Positions 25,317 to 36,100 of a stretch of 64,000 bases of DNA are shown here, one piece after another. This DNA is from Mycobacterium paraense. GTDB taxonomy: Bacteria; Actinomycetota; Actinomycetes; Mycobacteriales; Mycobacteriaceae. The notes beneath the pieces are model-generated. The model did not search any database, had not been told where the DNA came from, and saw only the letters and a program-made list of their open reading frames with translations. A program made the position numbers and the translations under genes. Location of the stretch: contig NZ_LQPM01000013.1 of NCBI RefSeq assembly GCF_002101815.1, forward strand, positions 310,001-374,000, read 5' to 3'. Positions within the stretch are counted from its first letter, which is position 1. Each line of letters opens with the position of its first letter.

Positions 25317-27443
25317 TCAGCGGGCCGCGCGGACCAACTCGAGCACGTCGGGCCCGTACTGTTCGAGCTTGCGCGCACCGATGCCCGGGATCGCGATCAG
25401 CGCCGACTCGTCGCCGGGCAGCAGCTCGGCGATCGCGATCAGGGTGTTGTCGCTGAACACGACGTACGCGGGCACCTTCTGTTCCTTGGCCACGTCCAGC
25501 CGCCAGGCCTTGAGCCGCAGCAACAACTCCTCGTCGATGTCGGCCGCGCACGTCTCGCACCGCCGCAGCATGATGGCCGCCGGGGTGGTCAGGTTGTTGT
25601 TGCAGATCCGGCAGCGGGTGGCGACGCCCTTGTTGCGCCGGGACTTGGCCGGCGCGGTGTCGGCACGGGCCTGCGGCGCGATGCCGTTGAGGAACCGCGA
25701 CGGCTTGCGGCTCTGGCGGCCGCCCGGGCTGCGGGCCAGCGCCCAGCTGAGCGCCAAATGGATTCGCGCCCGGGTGATTCCGACGTAGAGAAGCCGGCGC
25801 TCCTCCTCGACGGCCTCGCTTTCGGGGCCGTGGGCCAGCGCGTGCGAGATGGGCAGCGTGCCGTCGGCCAACCCGACCAGGAACACCGCGTCCCACTCGA
25901 GTCCCTTGGCGGCGTGCAGCGAGGCCAGCGTGACGCCCTGCACCACCGGCGGGTGGCGGGCGTCGGCGCGCAGGCGCAGCTCGGCCACCAGGCCCGGCAG
26001 GTCGAGCTGCGGCCGCTGCGCCACTTCGTCGTCGACGAGCTCGGCCAGCCCGGCCAGCGCTTCCCAGCGATCCCGGGCCCGGGTGCCGGTCGGTTCCTCG
26101 GCCGTCAGCCCCAGGGGCTCCAGCGCCGCGCGGACGACCTCGGGCAGGGGGCCCTCGGCCCCCCGGTCGGCCGCGCGCTGCAGCGCCAGCAGCGCCTGCT
26201 TGATCTCCTGGCGGTTGAAAAATCCCTCCCCGCCGCGGATCTGGTAGGTGATGCCGGCCTCGGTCAGGGCCTCCTCGTAGACCTCCGATTGGGCGTTGAC
26301 CCGGTACAGCACCGCGATCTGCGACGGCGGCGTGCCGGATTCGATCAGCCGGCCGATCGCCTTCGCGACGGCGGCGGCCTCGGCGGTTTCGTCGGGGTGC
26401 TCGTGAAACGACGGCGCCGGGCCGGGCGGGCGCTGCCCGGACAGTTGCAGCTTGCTGCCGGCGACGCGGCCGCGGGCCGCGGCGATCACTTGGTTGGCCA
26501 GCGACACCACCTGGGGGGTCGACCGGTAGTCGCGTTCCAGGCGCACCACCGTCGCGTCCGGGAACCGCCGGGAGAAGTCGAGCAGGAACCGCGGCGTGGC
26601 GCCGGTGAACGAGTAGATGGTCTGGTTGGCGTCGCCGACGACGGTGAGGTCGTCGCGATCGCCGAGCCACGCCGCGAGCACCCGCTGCTGCAACGGGGTG
26701 ACGTCCTGGTACTCGTCGACGACAAAGCAGCGGTACCGGTCCCGGAACTCCTCGGCCACGGCGGCGTCGTTCTCGATCGCGGCCGCGGTGTGCAGCAGCA
26801 GGTCGTCGAAGTCCAGCAACGCCATCGACTCGTCGCGCACCTTGAGCGCCTCGTAGGCGGAGTAGACGGCCGCGATCTGCTTGGCGTCCATCGGGACGTC
26901 GCGGCCGGCGTCGGCCACCGCGGACGGGTACTCCTCGGGGCCGATGAGCGACGCCTTGGCCCACTCGATCTCCCCCGCCAGGTCGCGCACGTCGTCGGTG
27001 CTGACGTTGAGCCGGCAGCGGCTGGCGGCCCTGGCCACGACGGGAAACTTGCTGTCCAGCAGCTGCCAGCCGGTGTCGCCGACCACGCGCGGCCAAAAGT
27101 AGCGCAGCTGGCGGTGCGCGGCCGCGTGGAAGGTCAGCGCCTGCACGGCGCCCACGCCGGAGCCGTCGCTGGCCAGCGCGCGCAGCCTGGAGCGCATCTC
27201 CCCCGCGGCCCGCTGGGTGAAGGTGACCGCCAGGACCTGACCGGCGGCCACGTGACCGCCCGCGACCAGCTGGGCGATCCGGTGCGTGATGGTCCGGGTC
27301 TTCCCCGTCCCCGCGCCCGCGAGCACGCACACCGGCCCCCGGGGAGCCAACACGGCCTCGCGCTGCTCGTCGTCCAGCTCGGCGGTCAGTGCTCCGGCCT
27401 GTGCTCCGGCGACCATCGGCATGGGCTTCATCTTGGCTTCCAT
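25317..27443 (-). CDS. uvrD2: ATP-dependent DNA helicase UvrD2
   Basis: A superfamily 1 helicase of about 708 residues. Walker [18 protein letters not shown] is near the N-terminus and the Walker B region reads [15 protein letters not shown]; later motifs [11 protein letters not shown] and [16 protein letters not shown] are present. C-terminal to the motor are a tetracysteine module (CRICNNNL, then RRCETCAAD) and an HRDC domain ([16 protein letters not shown] to [16 protein letters not shown]). This is the described layout of mycobacterial UvrD2, where the four-Cys module couples the HRDC domain to the motor. The start is uncertain (GTG/TTG 27464, ATG 27443 or ATG 27431). It is divergent from mrx1. 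Confidence 0.93.
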   Translation of the reverse strand: MEAKMKPMPMVAGAQAGALTAELDDEQREAVLAPRGPVCVLAGAGTGKTRTITHRIAQLVAGGHVAAGQVLAVTFTQRAAGEMRSRLRALASDGSGVGAVQALTFHAAAHRQLRYFWPRVVGDTGWQLLDSKFPVVARAASRCRLNVSTDDVRDLAGEIEWAKASLIGPEEYPSAVADAGRDVPMDAKQIAAVYSAYEALKVRDESMALLDFDDLLLHTAAAIENDAAVAEEFRDRYRCFVVDEYQDVTPLQQRVLAAWLGDRDDLTVVGDANQTIYSFTGATPRFLLDFSRRFPDATVVRLERDYRSTPQVVSLANQVIAAARGRVAGSKLQLSGQRPPGPAPSFHEHPDETAEAAAVAKAIGRLIESGTPPSQIAVLYRVNAQSEVYEEALTEAGITYQIRGGEGFFNRQEIKQALLALQRAADRGAEGPLPEVVRAALEPLGLTAEEPTGTRARDRWEALAGLAELVDDEVAQRPQLDLPGLVAELRLRADARHPPVVQGVTLASLHAAKGLEWDAVFLVGLADGTLPISHALAHGPESEAVEEERRLLYVGITRARIHLALSWALARSPGGRQSRKPSRFLNGIAPQARADTAPAKSRRNKGVATRCRICNNNLTTPAAIMLRRCETCAADIDEELLLRLKAWRLDVAKEQKVPAYVVFSDNTLIAIAELLPGDESALIAIPGIGARKLEQYGPDVLELVRAAR

Positions 27444-27500
27444 GAAAGCAGGAGTGGCCGACAAACACGCCGCGGCGCGGGAGTGACTTGCGTTGCTCGC

Positions 27501-27526
27501 GGAATGCGTCGCCGCTGCGCTACGTT
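27501..27526 (+). promoter_or_regulatory. SigH-type promoter of mrx1
   Basis: GGAAT at 27501-27505 and CGTT at 27523-27526 with 18 bases between GGAAT and GTT fit the mycobacterial SigH pattern (GGAAY, 18-19, GTT). The start site predicted about 7-10 bases downstream falls on or near the mrx1 ATG at 27536, so the transcript would be leaderless or nearly so. SigH is encoded in this same window. Confidence 0.6.
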
Positions 27527-27535
27527 GAGCGGGCT

Positions 27536-27787
27536 ATGGCCAACGCTCCGCTCACCGTTTACACGACGTCTTGGTGTGGCTACTGCCACCGGCTCAAGAC
27601 GGTGCTCAACTCCGATGGGATCTCCTACGACGAGGTCGACATCGAGGCCGATCCGGCCGCGGCGGAGTTCGTCGGCTCGGTGAACGGCGGCAACCGGACG
27701 GTCCCGACGGTGAAGTTCGCCGACGGTTCGACGCTGACCAACCCGAGCGTGGCCCAGGTCAAGGCGAAGCTGGCCGAGGTCGGCTAG
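27536..27787 (+). CDS. mrx1: mycoredoxin 1 (glutaredoxin family)
   Basis: An 83-residue glutaredoxin-fold protein: active site WCGYC (Cys14, Cys17), the cis-Pro segment TVPTVKF near residue 60, and a following GSTLTNPS stretch. Mycoredoxin reduces mixed disulfides between proteins and mycothiol, the actinobacterial low-molecular-weight thiol, in the cytosol. It corresponds to Rv3198A. There is no room for a ribosome site after the predicted SigH start. It converges on nudC (5-base gap). Confidence 0.94.
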   Translation: MANAPLTVYTTSWCGYCHRLKTVLNSDGISYDEVDIEADPAAAEFVGSVNGGNRTVPTVKFADGSTLTNPSVAQVKAKLAEVG

Positions 27788-27792
27788 GCCGC

Positions 27793-28716
27793 TCAGTCCA
27801 GCCCGGCCCAGGACTCGATGATCACCCGGGCGATCGAAATGGACCCGGGCAGTAGAAGTTTCGAGTCGGACGCGCTGCTCCAGTCGCCGGCCGCGAGCGC
27901 CGCGCGCACCTCGTCGCGGGTGAACCACTGCGCCTCGGCGATTTCGCCGTCGTTGAACGAGAACTCTTCGCCCGGGTCGGCCACCGCGTGGAAGCCAACC
28001 ATCAGCGAGCGCGGGAACGGCCAGGGCTGGCTGCCCAGGTAGCGCACGTCGCGCACGGTCAGGCCGATTTCCTCGCGGATCTCCCGCGCCACGCACACCT
28101 CGAAGGACTCGCCGGCCTCCACGAACCCGGCCAGCAGGGAGAACATCCGCTCCGGCCACACCGCCTGGCGGGCCAGCACCGCACGGTCGCCGCCGTCGTG
28201 GACGAGGCAGATCACCGCCGGGTCGATGCGCGGGAACTCCTCCTGCCCGGTGACCGGGTTGACCCGCGCCCAGCCCCCACGGGCCGGCCTCGTCGGCGAG
28301 CCGTCCACCGCGCTGAATCGGGCGCTGTCATGCCAATTGAGCAGCGCGAGGGCCGAGGACACCAGTTGGCTGCTGGTGTCGTCGAAGATCCGGCCGAGGC
28401 TGCGCAGGTTCACCACCTCGGCCTGCGCGTCGGGATCCTCGGGCGCCTGCAGCGCGCCGCGGATGGCCCAGACGTGGCGGCCGCCCTCGATGCGGCCCAA
28501 GAACACCGCCTCCGGCGGCGGCTTGTCGCCCAGCGCGGCCGCATCGCCGAGCAGCACCCGGCCGTCGACGACCAACACCTGGTTGCGCGAATCCACCCGC
28601 AGCAGCGCCGCATCCGCCCAGCCCGCGGCCGCCGCGTCGACGTCGGTGCGCAGTTGGTCGGCGCGGTCGGCGCCCACGCGGGAGAGCAGCGGAACGCTCT
28701 GCAGCTGAAAATCCAC
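27793..28716 (-). CDS. nudC: NADH pyrophosphatase/NAD(+) diphosphatase NudC
   Basis: A 307-residue Nudix hydrolase. The Nudix box is GFVEAGESFEVCVAREIREE followed by IGL, and SQPWPFPRSLM is the NudC-specific array that selects NADH; relatives can also remove NAD caps from RNA. The zinc-ribbon cysteines of E. coli NudC are replaced (SARFSAVDGSPTRPARGGW), as I recall for mycobacterial NudC. It corresponds to Rv3199c and starts 3 bases before the end of the K+ channel gene on the same strand, so the two are probably one operon. Confidence 0.94.
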   Translation of the reverse strand: MDFQLQSVPLLSRVGADRADQLRTDVDAAAAGWADAALLRVDSRNQVLVVDGRVLLGDAAALGDKPPPEAVFLGRIEGGRHVWAIRGALQAPEDPDAQAEVVNLRSLGRIFDDTSSQLVSSALALLNWHDSARFSAVDGSPTRPARGGWARVNPVTGQEEFPRIDPAVICLVHDGGDRAVLARQAVWPERMFSLLAGFVEAGESFEVCVAREIREEIGLTVRDVRYLGSQPWPFPRSLMVGFHAVADPGEEFSFNDGEIAEAQWFTRDEVRAALAAGDWSSASDSKLLLPGSISIARVIIESWAGLD

Positions 28717-28719
28717 GGG

Positions 28720-29790
28720 TTAGTGTCCCGCGTGGCGGATGTAGAGCAGCCGGTCGCTGGCCTCGATGGCGTCCACCTCGGGCGCGCCTATGCGCAGCAG
28801 ATGGCCATCGCGCACCACGCCCAGCACGATGTCGCGCAAATGCCTTGGGGAGCCGCCGATCTCGGTCTGTTCGACCTCGCGTTCGGCGATCGCCAGCCCG
28901 GCGTCGGGCGTCAGCAGGTCCTCGATCATCTCCACGACGCTCGGCGTGGTGGTGGCCAGCCCGAGCAGCCGGCCCGCGGTTTCCGAGGAGACCACCACCG
29001 AGTCGGCGCCCGACTGCTGCAGCAGGTGCTGGTTCTCTGCCTCCCGGATCGACGCCACGATCTTGGCCTTCGCCGCGATCTCCCGCGCCGTCAGCGTGAC
29101 GAGCACCGCGGTGTCGTCGCGGCTGGTGGCGACGACGATCGAGGCCGCGTGCTGCGCCCCGGCGAGCCGCAGCACATCGGATTTCGTGGCGTCGCCGTGG
29201 ACGGTGACCAGCCCGGCCGACGCGGCGTGCTCCAGGGCCGACCGATCGGTGTCGACGACGACGACCTCGCCCTGGGCCTCCTCGTCGCCGAGGATGGCGG
29301 CGACCGCCGTTTTGCCCTTGGTGCCGTAGCCGATCACGACGGTGTGGTTGCGCACTTTGCTCCTCCAACGCTGGATCTTCCACGCCTGCCGCGACCGCTC
29401 CGAGAGGACCTCGAGCGTCGTGCCGACGAGCACGGCCAGGAACGCGATCCGCAGCGGCGTGAAGATGACGGTGTGGACCAGCCGGGCCGTCTCGGTGTAC
29501 GGGGTGATGTCGCCGTAGCCGGTCGTCGACAGCGACACCGCGGAGAAATACAGGCAATCCAGGAATGTCAGCGGTTGGCCGCGCAGGTCGCGGTAGCCGC
29601 CGGCGTCCAGGTAGACGATGACGGCGGCGCCGAACAGCACCAGCAACGCGATCGCCACCCGGCGCGTGATGACCCGGCCGGGGCTGGCGTGGTCCTCGGG
29701 GATGCGCAGCACGCCGACGAGCTGATGACCCGGTTGGGCGGTCAGCGTCTCGTCCAGACCGCTCAGCTTGCGCGCCCTACCGTTGCCCAC
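28720..29790 (-). CDS. potassium channel family protein with RCK/TrkA-N domain (Rv3200c homologue)
   Basis: A 356-residue two-TM ion channel. A first helix (VAIALLVLFGAAVIVYL) is followed by the pore helix and selectivity filter STTGYGDITPY, then a second helix. The cytosolic part is a TrkA-N/RCK Rossmann domain (HTVVIGYGTKGKTAVAAIL) and a TrkA-C-like end. It likely passes K+ and is gated by a nucleotide or ion. The start at 29790 is the longest; a shorter N-terminus is possible. It is the upstream neighbour of nudC. Confidence 0.9.
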   Translation of the reverse strand: MGNGRARKLSGLDETLTAQPGHQLVGVLRIPEDHASPGRVITRRVAIALLVLFGAAVIVYLDAGGYRDLRGQPLTFLDCLYFSAVSLSTTGYGDITPYTETARLVHTVIFTPLRIAFLAVLVGTTLEVLSERSRQAWKIQRWRSKVRNHTVVIGYGTKGKTAVAAILGDEEAQGEVVVVDTDRSALEHAASAGLVTVHGDATKSDVLRLAGAQHAASIVVATSRDDTAVLVTLTAREIAAKAKIVASIREAENQHLLQQSGADSVVVSSETAGRLLGLATTTPSVVEMIEDLLTPDAGLAIAEREVEQTEIGGSPRHLRDIVLGVVRDGHLLRIGAPEVDAIEASDRLLYIRHAGH

Positions 29791-29884
29791 GGGGCTCCGT
29801 CATCGGCTGAAACCCAGCGCACGAGACACGCACGACTCCTATGTAACCACGCTGGCGGGCCGCCCATGACGCCAGCGGCCCACC

Positions 29885-32800
29885 TCACACCGCCACGGCG
29901 GCCCCGCCGCCGGGCTCGGTGAGCAACGCGGCAAGTTCGGCGGGTTCGGGCAGCTCATCGGGCGTGACCGTGGCGCCGGTGCGCACGTAATAGAAGGCGG
30001 TGCGCACCGCGGAGGCCGGAACTCCGGACAGCGCGGCCCACGCCAGCCGGTAGACGGCGAGCTGGACGGCGGCCTGACGCAACGCTTCCGCCCCGCGCGG
30101 CGGCTCGCCGGTCTTCCAGTCCACGACGGTGGCGCCGCCGTCGGGGTCGGCGAAGACGGCGTCGATGCGCCCGCGCACGACGGTGTCGCCGATCGGCATG
30201 TCGAACGGCACCTCGACGGCCACCGGCGTGCGGGCCGCCCACCGCGACTCGGCGAACGTCGCCTGCAACGCGGCCAATTCCTCGCTGTCGCCGGCGTCGG
30301 AGTCCGCCGCGCCGGGCAGGTCGCCGAGGTCGAACAGCGAGTCGGCCCCGTAGAACCGCTGCACCCAGGCGTGGAAGGCGGTGCCGAGCGAGGCATGCGG
30401 GTCCGGGCGGGTGGGCAGCCGGTGCACCAGCCGCTGCGCCGCGGCCGCCGGGTCGCGCGCCAGGTCGACCAGCCCGCTGACCGACACCTGGCTGGGCAGC
30501 GCGGGGATGGGCCGGCGCTCCGAGCGCGCCCGCTCGGCCAGCAACGCGTCGACGTCGGCGGCCCAGCCCTCGGCGTCGGCGCCCGCCTCCCCGAGGTCGG
30601 CGGACATGGCCCGGGCCACCAGCGCGGCGCCGGCCTCGACATCGCCGCGGCGGGAGTCCAACGGGTCGGCGGGCCACATCGCCTCGACGACGTTGTCGCG
30701 CATGGGGTTTCGCTCGCCGTCGGCGGGTGTGGGCGCCCACTCGTCAACGACGCCGCACGCGTCCCCGCCGGCGGCCGAGCCGTCGATGACGTCCTTGAGC
30801 TCGCAAAGGAATTCCGACGGCCCCCGGGGTTTGACGCCGGTGGACCCCCACTGGTGGCCCGAGACCAGCAGGGTGTCCTCGGCGCGGGTGATGGCCACGT
30901 ACAGCAGCCGGCGTTCCTCGTCGACGCGCCGCTGCTCGAGCTGGCGTCGATGCTCGAAGATCTTGTCGGACAGCTGCTTTCGATTGGTGACGTCGGAGGT
31001 GTCGAGCACCGGGATGCCCAGCGAGCCCGCCGCGGCGCGATCGCCGCGCAGCAGCGGCGGCAACTCGGCGGCGTCGGTGAGCCAGGTGCTGCGCGACGCG
31101 GTCGAGGGGAAGATGCCGCCCGACAGGTGCGCGACCGCGACCACCTGCCATTCCAGGCCCTTCGCCGAGTGCACGGTGAGGACCTGCACCCGGTCGCGCG
31201 CGACGGTCGGCGGCGCGGCGGGCGGCAGGCCGTTCTCGACGTCCTCGGCGACGTCCAGGTAGGCCAGCAGGCCGGCCACCGACGCGTCGGCCGTCCGTTC
31301 GGCGTACGCGGCCACGACGTCGGCGAACGCGTCGAGGTGTTCGGCCCCGGTCCACGGCTGCGCCGCCGCGGCCGCGCGGACCTCGCAGTCGACGCCCAGC
31401 ACGCGGCGCACCTCGGCGACCAGGTCGGGCAGGCAGTGGCCGAGGTGGGCGCGCAGAGCGGCGAGTTCGGCGGCCAGCGCGGTGACGCGCCGATATCCCG
31501 CCGCCGAGTAGGCGGCCGCGGGGCCGGGGTCGCTGATCGCCTCGGCCAGGCACGCGCCGTCGGAGTCGGGCCCGGCCGCCCGCGCGATCGCCTCGGGCGA
31601 CGGCGTCGCGCCCGCGCGCCCTCCGGCCAGCGTCAGCGCCCGCTGCCACAGCGCGGCGAGGTCCCGCCCGCCGAGGCGCCAGCGCGGGCCCGTCAGCACC
31701 CGCATCGCCGCCGCGCCGGCCATCGGGTCGGCCACCACCCGCAGCATGGCCACCACGTCGGCGATCTCCGGGACGGCCAGCAGGCCCGCCAACCCCACCA
31801 CCTCGACCGGGATTCCGCGCGCCCGCAGCGCGTCGGCGATGGGCGCGGCGTCGGCGTTGCGGCGCACCAGCACCGCGGCGGTCGGCGGGCTGACGCCGTC
31901 GGCATGCGCCCGCCCGTAGCGCGCCTGCAGCTGGTCGGCGATCCACTCGCGCTCGGCGGCCACGTCGGCCAGCAGCGCGCAGCGCACGGTGCCGGGCGGC
32001 GCGTCCGGCCGGGAACGCAACGCGTGCACCGCAACCGAGCGCCGCCGTGCCTCCGCCGAGACGGCGTTGGCCACCCGCAGGGTGGACGGAGGGTTGCGCC
32101 AGCTGGTCCGCAGCTCCAAAACCGGCGCGGGCGTGCCGTCGGCGCGGGGGAAGTCGGTGGTGAACCGCGGCAGGTTGGTCGCCGAGGCGCCGCGCCAGCC
32201 GTAGATCGACTGGATCGGGTCCCCGACGGCCGTCAGCGCCAGCCCGTCGTCGACCCCGCCGCCGAACAGCGCCGACAGCGCGATGCGCTGGGCGTGCCCG
32301 GTGTCCTGATACTCGTCGAGCAGCACCACCCGGAAGCGGCTCCGCAGCTCCTCCCCGACCTGTGGGAAGGCCACCGCCAGCTGCGCGGCCGAGGCCATCT
32401 GCATGCCGAAGTCCATCGCCTTGACCGCGCGCATGCGCTCGTGCAGCGCATCCAGCAGCGGCACCAGCTCGGTGCGCTCGGTCTGGGCGGCCAGCAGCCG
32501 CAGCAGCCATTGGCTGGGTCCGCGGTCGCGCTGGTAGGGGCCCGCGGGCAGGGCGTGGATCAGCCGCTCCAGTTCGAGGTGGGTGTCGCGCAGCTGGCCG
32601 GTGTCCACCAGGTGCTCGGCCAGTTGGCCCCACAGCCGCAGCACCATCGAGGTGACCGCGGCTGGGGTCTTGTCGGTGCGCAGCTCGCCGCGGTAGCCGT
32701 TGACCACGTCGAAGGCGAGCTGCCACAGCTCGGTTTCGCCCAGCAGCCGGGTGTCCGGCTCGACGGGCAACAGCAGGCCGTGGTCGCGCAGCAGCGAACC

Positions 32801-33142
32801 GGCGAAGGCGTGGTAGGTGCTGACCACCGGGGCGCCCTCCGCCTCGGCGGCCGCGCCAAGACCGATGCCGGCCAGCCGGGCCAGCCGGGAGCGCACCCGG
32901 CGCAGCAGCTGGCCGGCCGCCTTGCGGGTGAACGTCAAACCCAGCACCTGGCCGGGTTCGGCGTAGCCGTTGGCGACGAGCCACACCACCCGCGCGGCCA
33001 TCGTCTCGGTCTTGCCGGCGCCGGCGCCGGCGATGACGACCAGCGGCCCCGGCGGCGCGGAGATGACGGCGGCCTGCTCGTCGGTCGGCGGGAAAAGCCC
33101 AAGCGCGCAGGCCAATTCGTCGGGGGTGTAGCGCGGGCTCAC
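29885..33142 (-). CDS. adnB: AdnB subunit of the AdnAB helicase-nuclease
   Basis: A 1085-residue protein with an N-terminal UvrD-like motor (Walker A GAGAGKTETMAARVV; Walker B RVVLLDEYQDTGHAQ; later VHSAKGLEWQVVAVAHLSGG) and a C-terminal RecB-type nuclease (ATVVDWKTGEPP with QLAVYRLAW). AdnB is the leading motor of the mycobacterial double-strand-break resection machine AdnAB, which in mycobacteria takes the RecBCD-like role in recombination. GTG 33142 overlaps the adnA stop by 4 bases (GTGA), securing the start and coupled translation. The length fits the roughly 1095 residues known for M. smegmatis. Confidence 0.94.
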   Translation of the reverse strand: MSPRYTPDELACALGLFPPTDEQAAVISAPPGPLVVIAGAGAGKTETMAARVVWLVANGYAEPGQVLGLTFTRKAAGQLLRRVRSRLARLAGIGLGAAAEAEGAPVVSTYHAFAGSLLRDHGLLLPVEPDTRLLGETELWQLAFDVVNGYRGELRTDKTPAAVTSMVLRLWGQLAEHLVDTGQLRDTHLELERLIHALPAGPYQRDRGPSQWLLRLLAAQTERTELVPLLDALHERMRAVKAMDFGMQMASAAQLAVAFPQVGEELRSRFRVVLLDEYQDTGHAQRIALSALFGGGVDDGLALTAVGDPIQSIYGWRGASATNLPRFTTDFPRADGTPAPVLELRTSWRNPPSTLRVANAVSAEARRRSVAVHALRSRPDAPPGTVRCALLADVAAEREWIADQLQARYGRAHADGVSPPTAAVLVRRNADAAPIADALRARGIPVEVVGLAGLLAVPEIADVVAMLRVVADPMAGAAAMRVLTGPRWRLGGRDLAALWQRALTLAGGRAGATPSPEAIARAAGPDSDGACLAEAISDPGPAAAYSAAGYRRVTALAAELAALRAHLGHCLPDLVAEVRRVLGVDCEVRAAAAAQPWTGAEHLDAFADVVAAYAERTADASVAGLLAYLDVAEDVENGLPPAAPPTVARDRVQVLTVHSAKGLEWQVVAVAHLSGGIFPSTASRSTWLTDAAELPPLLRGDRAAAGSLGIPVLDTSDVTNRKQLSDKIFEHRRQLEQRRVDEERRLLYVAITRAEDTLLVSGHQWGSTGVKPRGPSEFLCELKDVIDGSAAGGDACGVVDEWAPTPADGERNPMRDNVVEAMWPADPLDSRRGDVEAGAALVARAMSADLGEAGADAEGWAADVDALLAERARSERRPIPALPSQVSVSGLVDLARDPAAAAQRLVHRLPTRPDPHASLGTAFHAWVQRFYGADSLFDLGDLPGAADSDAGDSEELAALQATFAESRWAARTPVAVEVPFDMPIGDTVVRGRIDAVFADPDGGATVVDWKTGEPPRGAEALRQAAVQLAVYRLAWAALSGVPASAVRTAFYYVRTGATVTPDELPEPAELAALLTEPGGGAAVAV

Positions 33143-36100
33143 AGCGCCGGCCCCCCGGTGTGGGCGGGACAGGACGGGCGGACCGGGCAGTGCGCGCAGC
33201 CGTCGTTGCGCCGCGCGACGAACTGCGGCCCGGCCGTCGCGTCGGCGGCCAGCCGAACGAGGTCGCGCCATTCGTCGCGGGCGGCCGTCGTCAGCGGATC
33301 CTGTTCGCGCACGGTGGCCCCCGCGGCCCCCGCCTTGCCGACGTACACCAGCCGGGCGCCGCCGGGCTCGTCGCCGCCCGCCAACATGCCCTCGGCCACC
33401 GCCAGCTGATACAGCGCCAGCTGCGCGTGCTGTTGGGCGTCGTCCTTGCTCACCGGCGTCTTGCCGGTCTTGATGTCGACGATGACGAGCCGGCCGGCCG
33501 CGTCGCGTTCCAGCCGGTCGACCCGCCCGCGCACCCGGATCTCGCCGCCGTCGTCGCGCGGGGCGCGCAGCGTCCCGTCGACCTCGACCTCGACGCCGAC
33601 CTCGGTGAGTTCGCCCCGGGTCTGGGCGCGCCACTCGAGGAATGCCTGGACCATGGCCCGGTGGCGGGCCAGCTCGTTGGCCGAATGCCACTGCGCGTCG
33701 AAGGGCAGATGCTCCCAGGCCCGGTCCAGCTCGGCCAGCAACTCGGACTCCGTTCTGCCCTGTTCGGCGATCAGCGCGTGCAGCACCGAGCCGAGGGTGG
33801 AGCGCAGATCCCGCGCGTTGGTGCCGCCGTGGCGTTCGGCCAGCCAGCGCAGCGGGCAGTCGTTGAGCGCCTGCAGGGTCGACGGCGTCAGCGTGACGGG
33901 ATCGGCGCCGGCCCGCAGCGGTTCGCCGCTGCTGACGGGCAGCAGGCCGTGCCAGCCGGCCGGGTCGGCGCCGGGGATCCCCGCCCTGGCCAGCCGGGCC
34001 AATTGCCTTGCGGCGCAACGGCGGTCGGCGTCCCCGACGGCGCCGTCCGGCGCGCACACGACGCCCCGCAGCCGGCCCACGAGCGCGGCGGTGGACAACA
34101 CCCGCGGTGCGCAGACCGGTTGTGCCACCAGCGGATCGCCGTCAGCGTCGGCCCCCTGCGCAATCTCGGAAAAGAACGCCGACGGCAGCGCGGCCTCGCC
34201 GTCGGCCCCGCCCGTGTCGGCGTCGACGGCCGTCACCAGCACCCGCCGCCTGGCCCGGCCCAGCGCCGCCACCAGCAGCCGGCGCTCCTCGGCCAGCAGC
34301 GGAGCGCGCACCGAGGCCTCCCCGCCGACGCCGTCGAGCACGTCGAGCAGCCGCTGGGTGTTCAGCACGCCCCCCCGCGGAACGGTGTTGGGCCACAACC
34401 CCTCCTGCAGGCCGGCGATGACCACGAAGTCCCATTCGTGGCCCAGTGCGGCGTGCGCGCTGAGCACCCGCACCTGCTCGACCTGCGACGCCGGCTCGGC
34501 GCCGGCGCCGGGCAGCTGCAGCGCCGCGACGTGCTCGATGAGCCCGCGCAGCGACGCGCCGGGCGTGCGCGACACATAGTGATCGGTGATCTCGAACAGG
34601 GCCGTCACCGCGTCCAGGTCCCTGATGGCCTGGGCGCCGGCGGGGCCGCCGCGCTCGCCGGCGGACAGCCAGCGGCGCTGCAGACCGGACCGGTGCCAGG
34701 CGGCCCACAGGGTGTAGCGCGGGTCTTGCCCGTCGCGATCGCAGCGCGCGGCCGCCTCCAGCACGGCGCGCACGCGGCGCAGCGCGCGCGACTGCGGTCC
34801 GGGGCATGGCGCGTCGGACTGCAGGGCCTCGACGAGCAGGCCGGGGAAATCGCCCGGTGCGCGATCGGGATTGGCGCGCTGCAGGGTTCGGCGCAGCTGG
34901 CGCAGCGAGACCGGATCGACGCGGCCGATGGGACCGGTCAGCAGCGCCAGGGCCCGTTCGCCGTCCAGCCCGTCGGCGACGGCGGCCAGCACGGTGAGCA
35001 GCGCCCGGACCGCGGGCTCGGCGGACAGCGGCCCGCTCGCCGGGGGCGCGGCCACCGGGACGCCGGCGGCGGCCAGCGCGCGCGGCAGCCGCGCGCCGGC
35101 CCGTGGCACCGACCGGACGATCACGGCCATCTGAGACCACGGCACCCCGTCGACCAGGTGGGCGCGCCGCAACGCGTCGGCGATCATGGCCGCCTCCGCG
35201 TGCGCCGAGCCGGCCAGGCGCGCCGTGACGGATCCGTCCTCGGGCCCCGTGCCGTCGATGCGCCGGCCGGCGCTGCCGCCGGGCAGCCGGCCCGCGATGC
35301 CGCTGACGGCGCGCGCCACGGCCGGCGCGCAGCGATGCGACACCGTCAGCGTCACCCACGGCGAATCGTCTGCGAGCAAACCGGACGCCTCGCCGCCGCG
35401 GAAGCCGAACACCGCCTGGTTCGGGTCACCGGCGACCAGGGTCGCCTCCGTGCCCGCGGCCACCGCACGGACCAGGGCGGCCGCCTGCGGGTCGAGCTGC
35501 TGCGCGTCGTCGACCAGCAGGAGCCGGATGCGGGCGCGTTCGGCCGCCAGCAATTCCGGATCGACCGCGAAGGCCTCCAGCGCGGCGCCCACCAGCTCGG
35601 CCGCACCCAGCGCCGGGGTGGTCGCCTGCGGCGCCGCCGTCCCGACCGCCGCCCGCAGCAACATCACCTGCTCGCATTGCCGCGCGAACTGGCCGGCGGC
35701 GACCCATTCCGGACGCCGGCACCGCCGGCCCAGCCGCTCCAATTCCTGCGGGTCGACGCCGCGTTCGGCACAGCGCGCCAACAGGTTTCGCAGCTCGGTG
35801 GCGAAACCGGCGGTGGCCAGCGCGGGCCGCAGCTGGGCCGGCCACGCGCTGGCCGCGCGCGGACCGTCGGCGAGGTCACCGGCCAGCAGTTCGCGGATGA
35901 TCGCGTCCTGTTCGGCGCTGGTGACCAGCCGCGGGGGCGCGTCACCCGCACGCTCGGCGGCCCGCCGCAACACCGCGTAGGCGTAGCCGTGCACGGTCCG
36001 CACCAGCGGCTCGCGCACGGCGGCCCGGCAGGGGCCGCTGGTCCGCGACCCCAGCAGCGCCGTCGTCAACGCGCTGCGGGCGCGCACCCCGATCCGGCCG

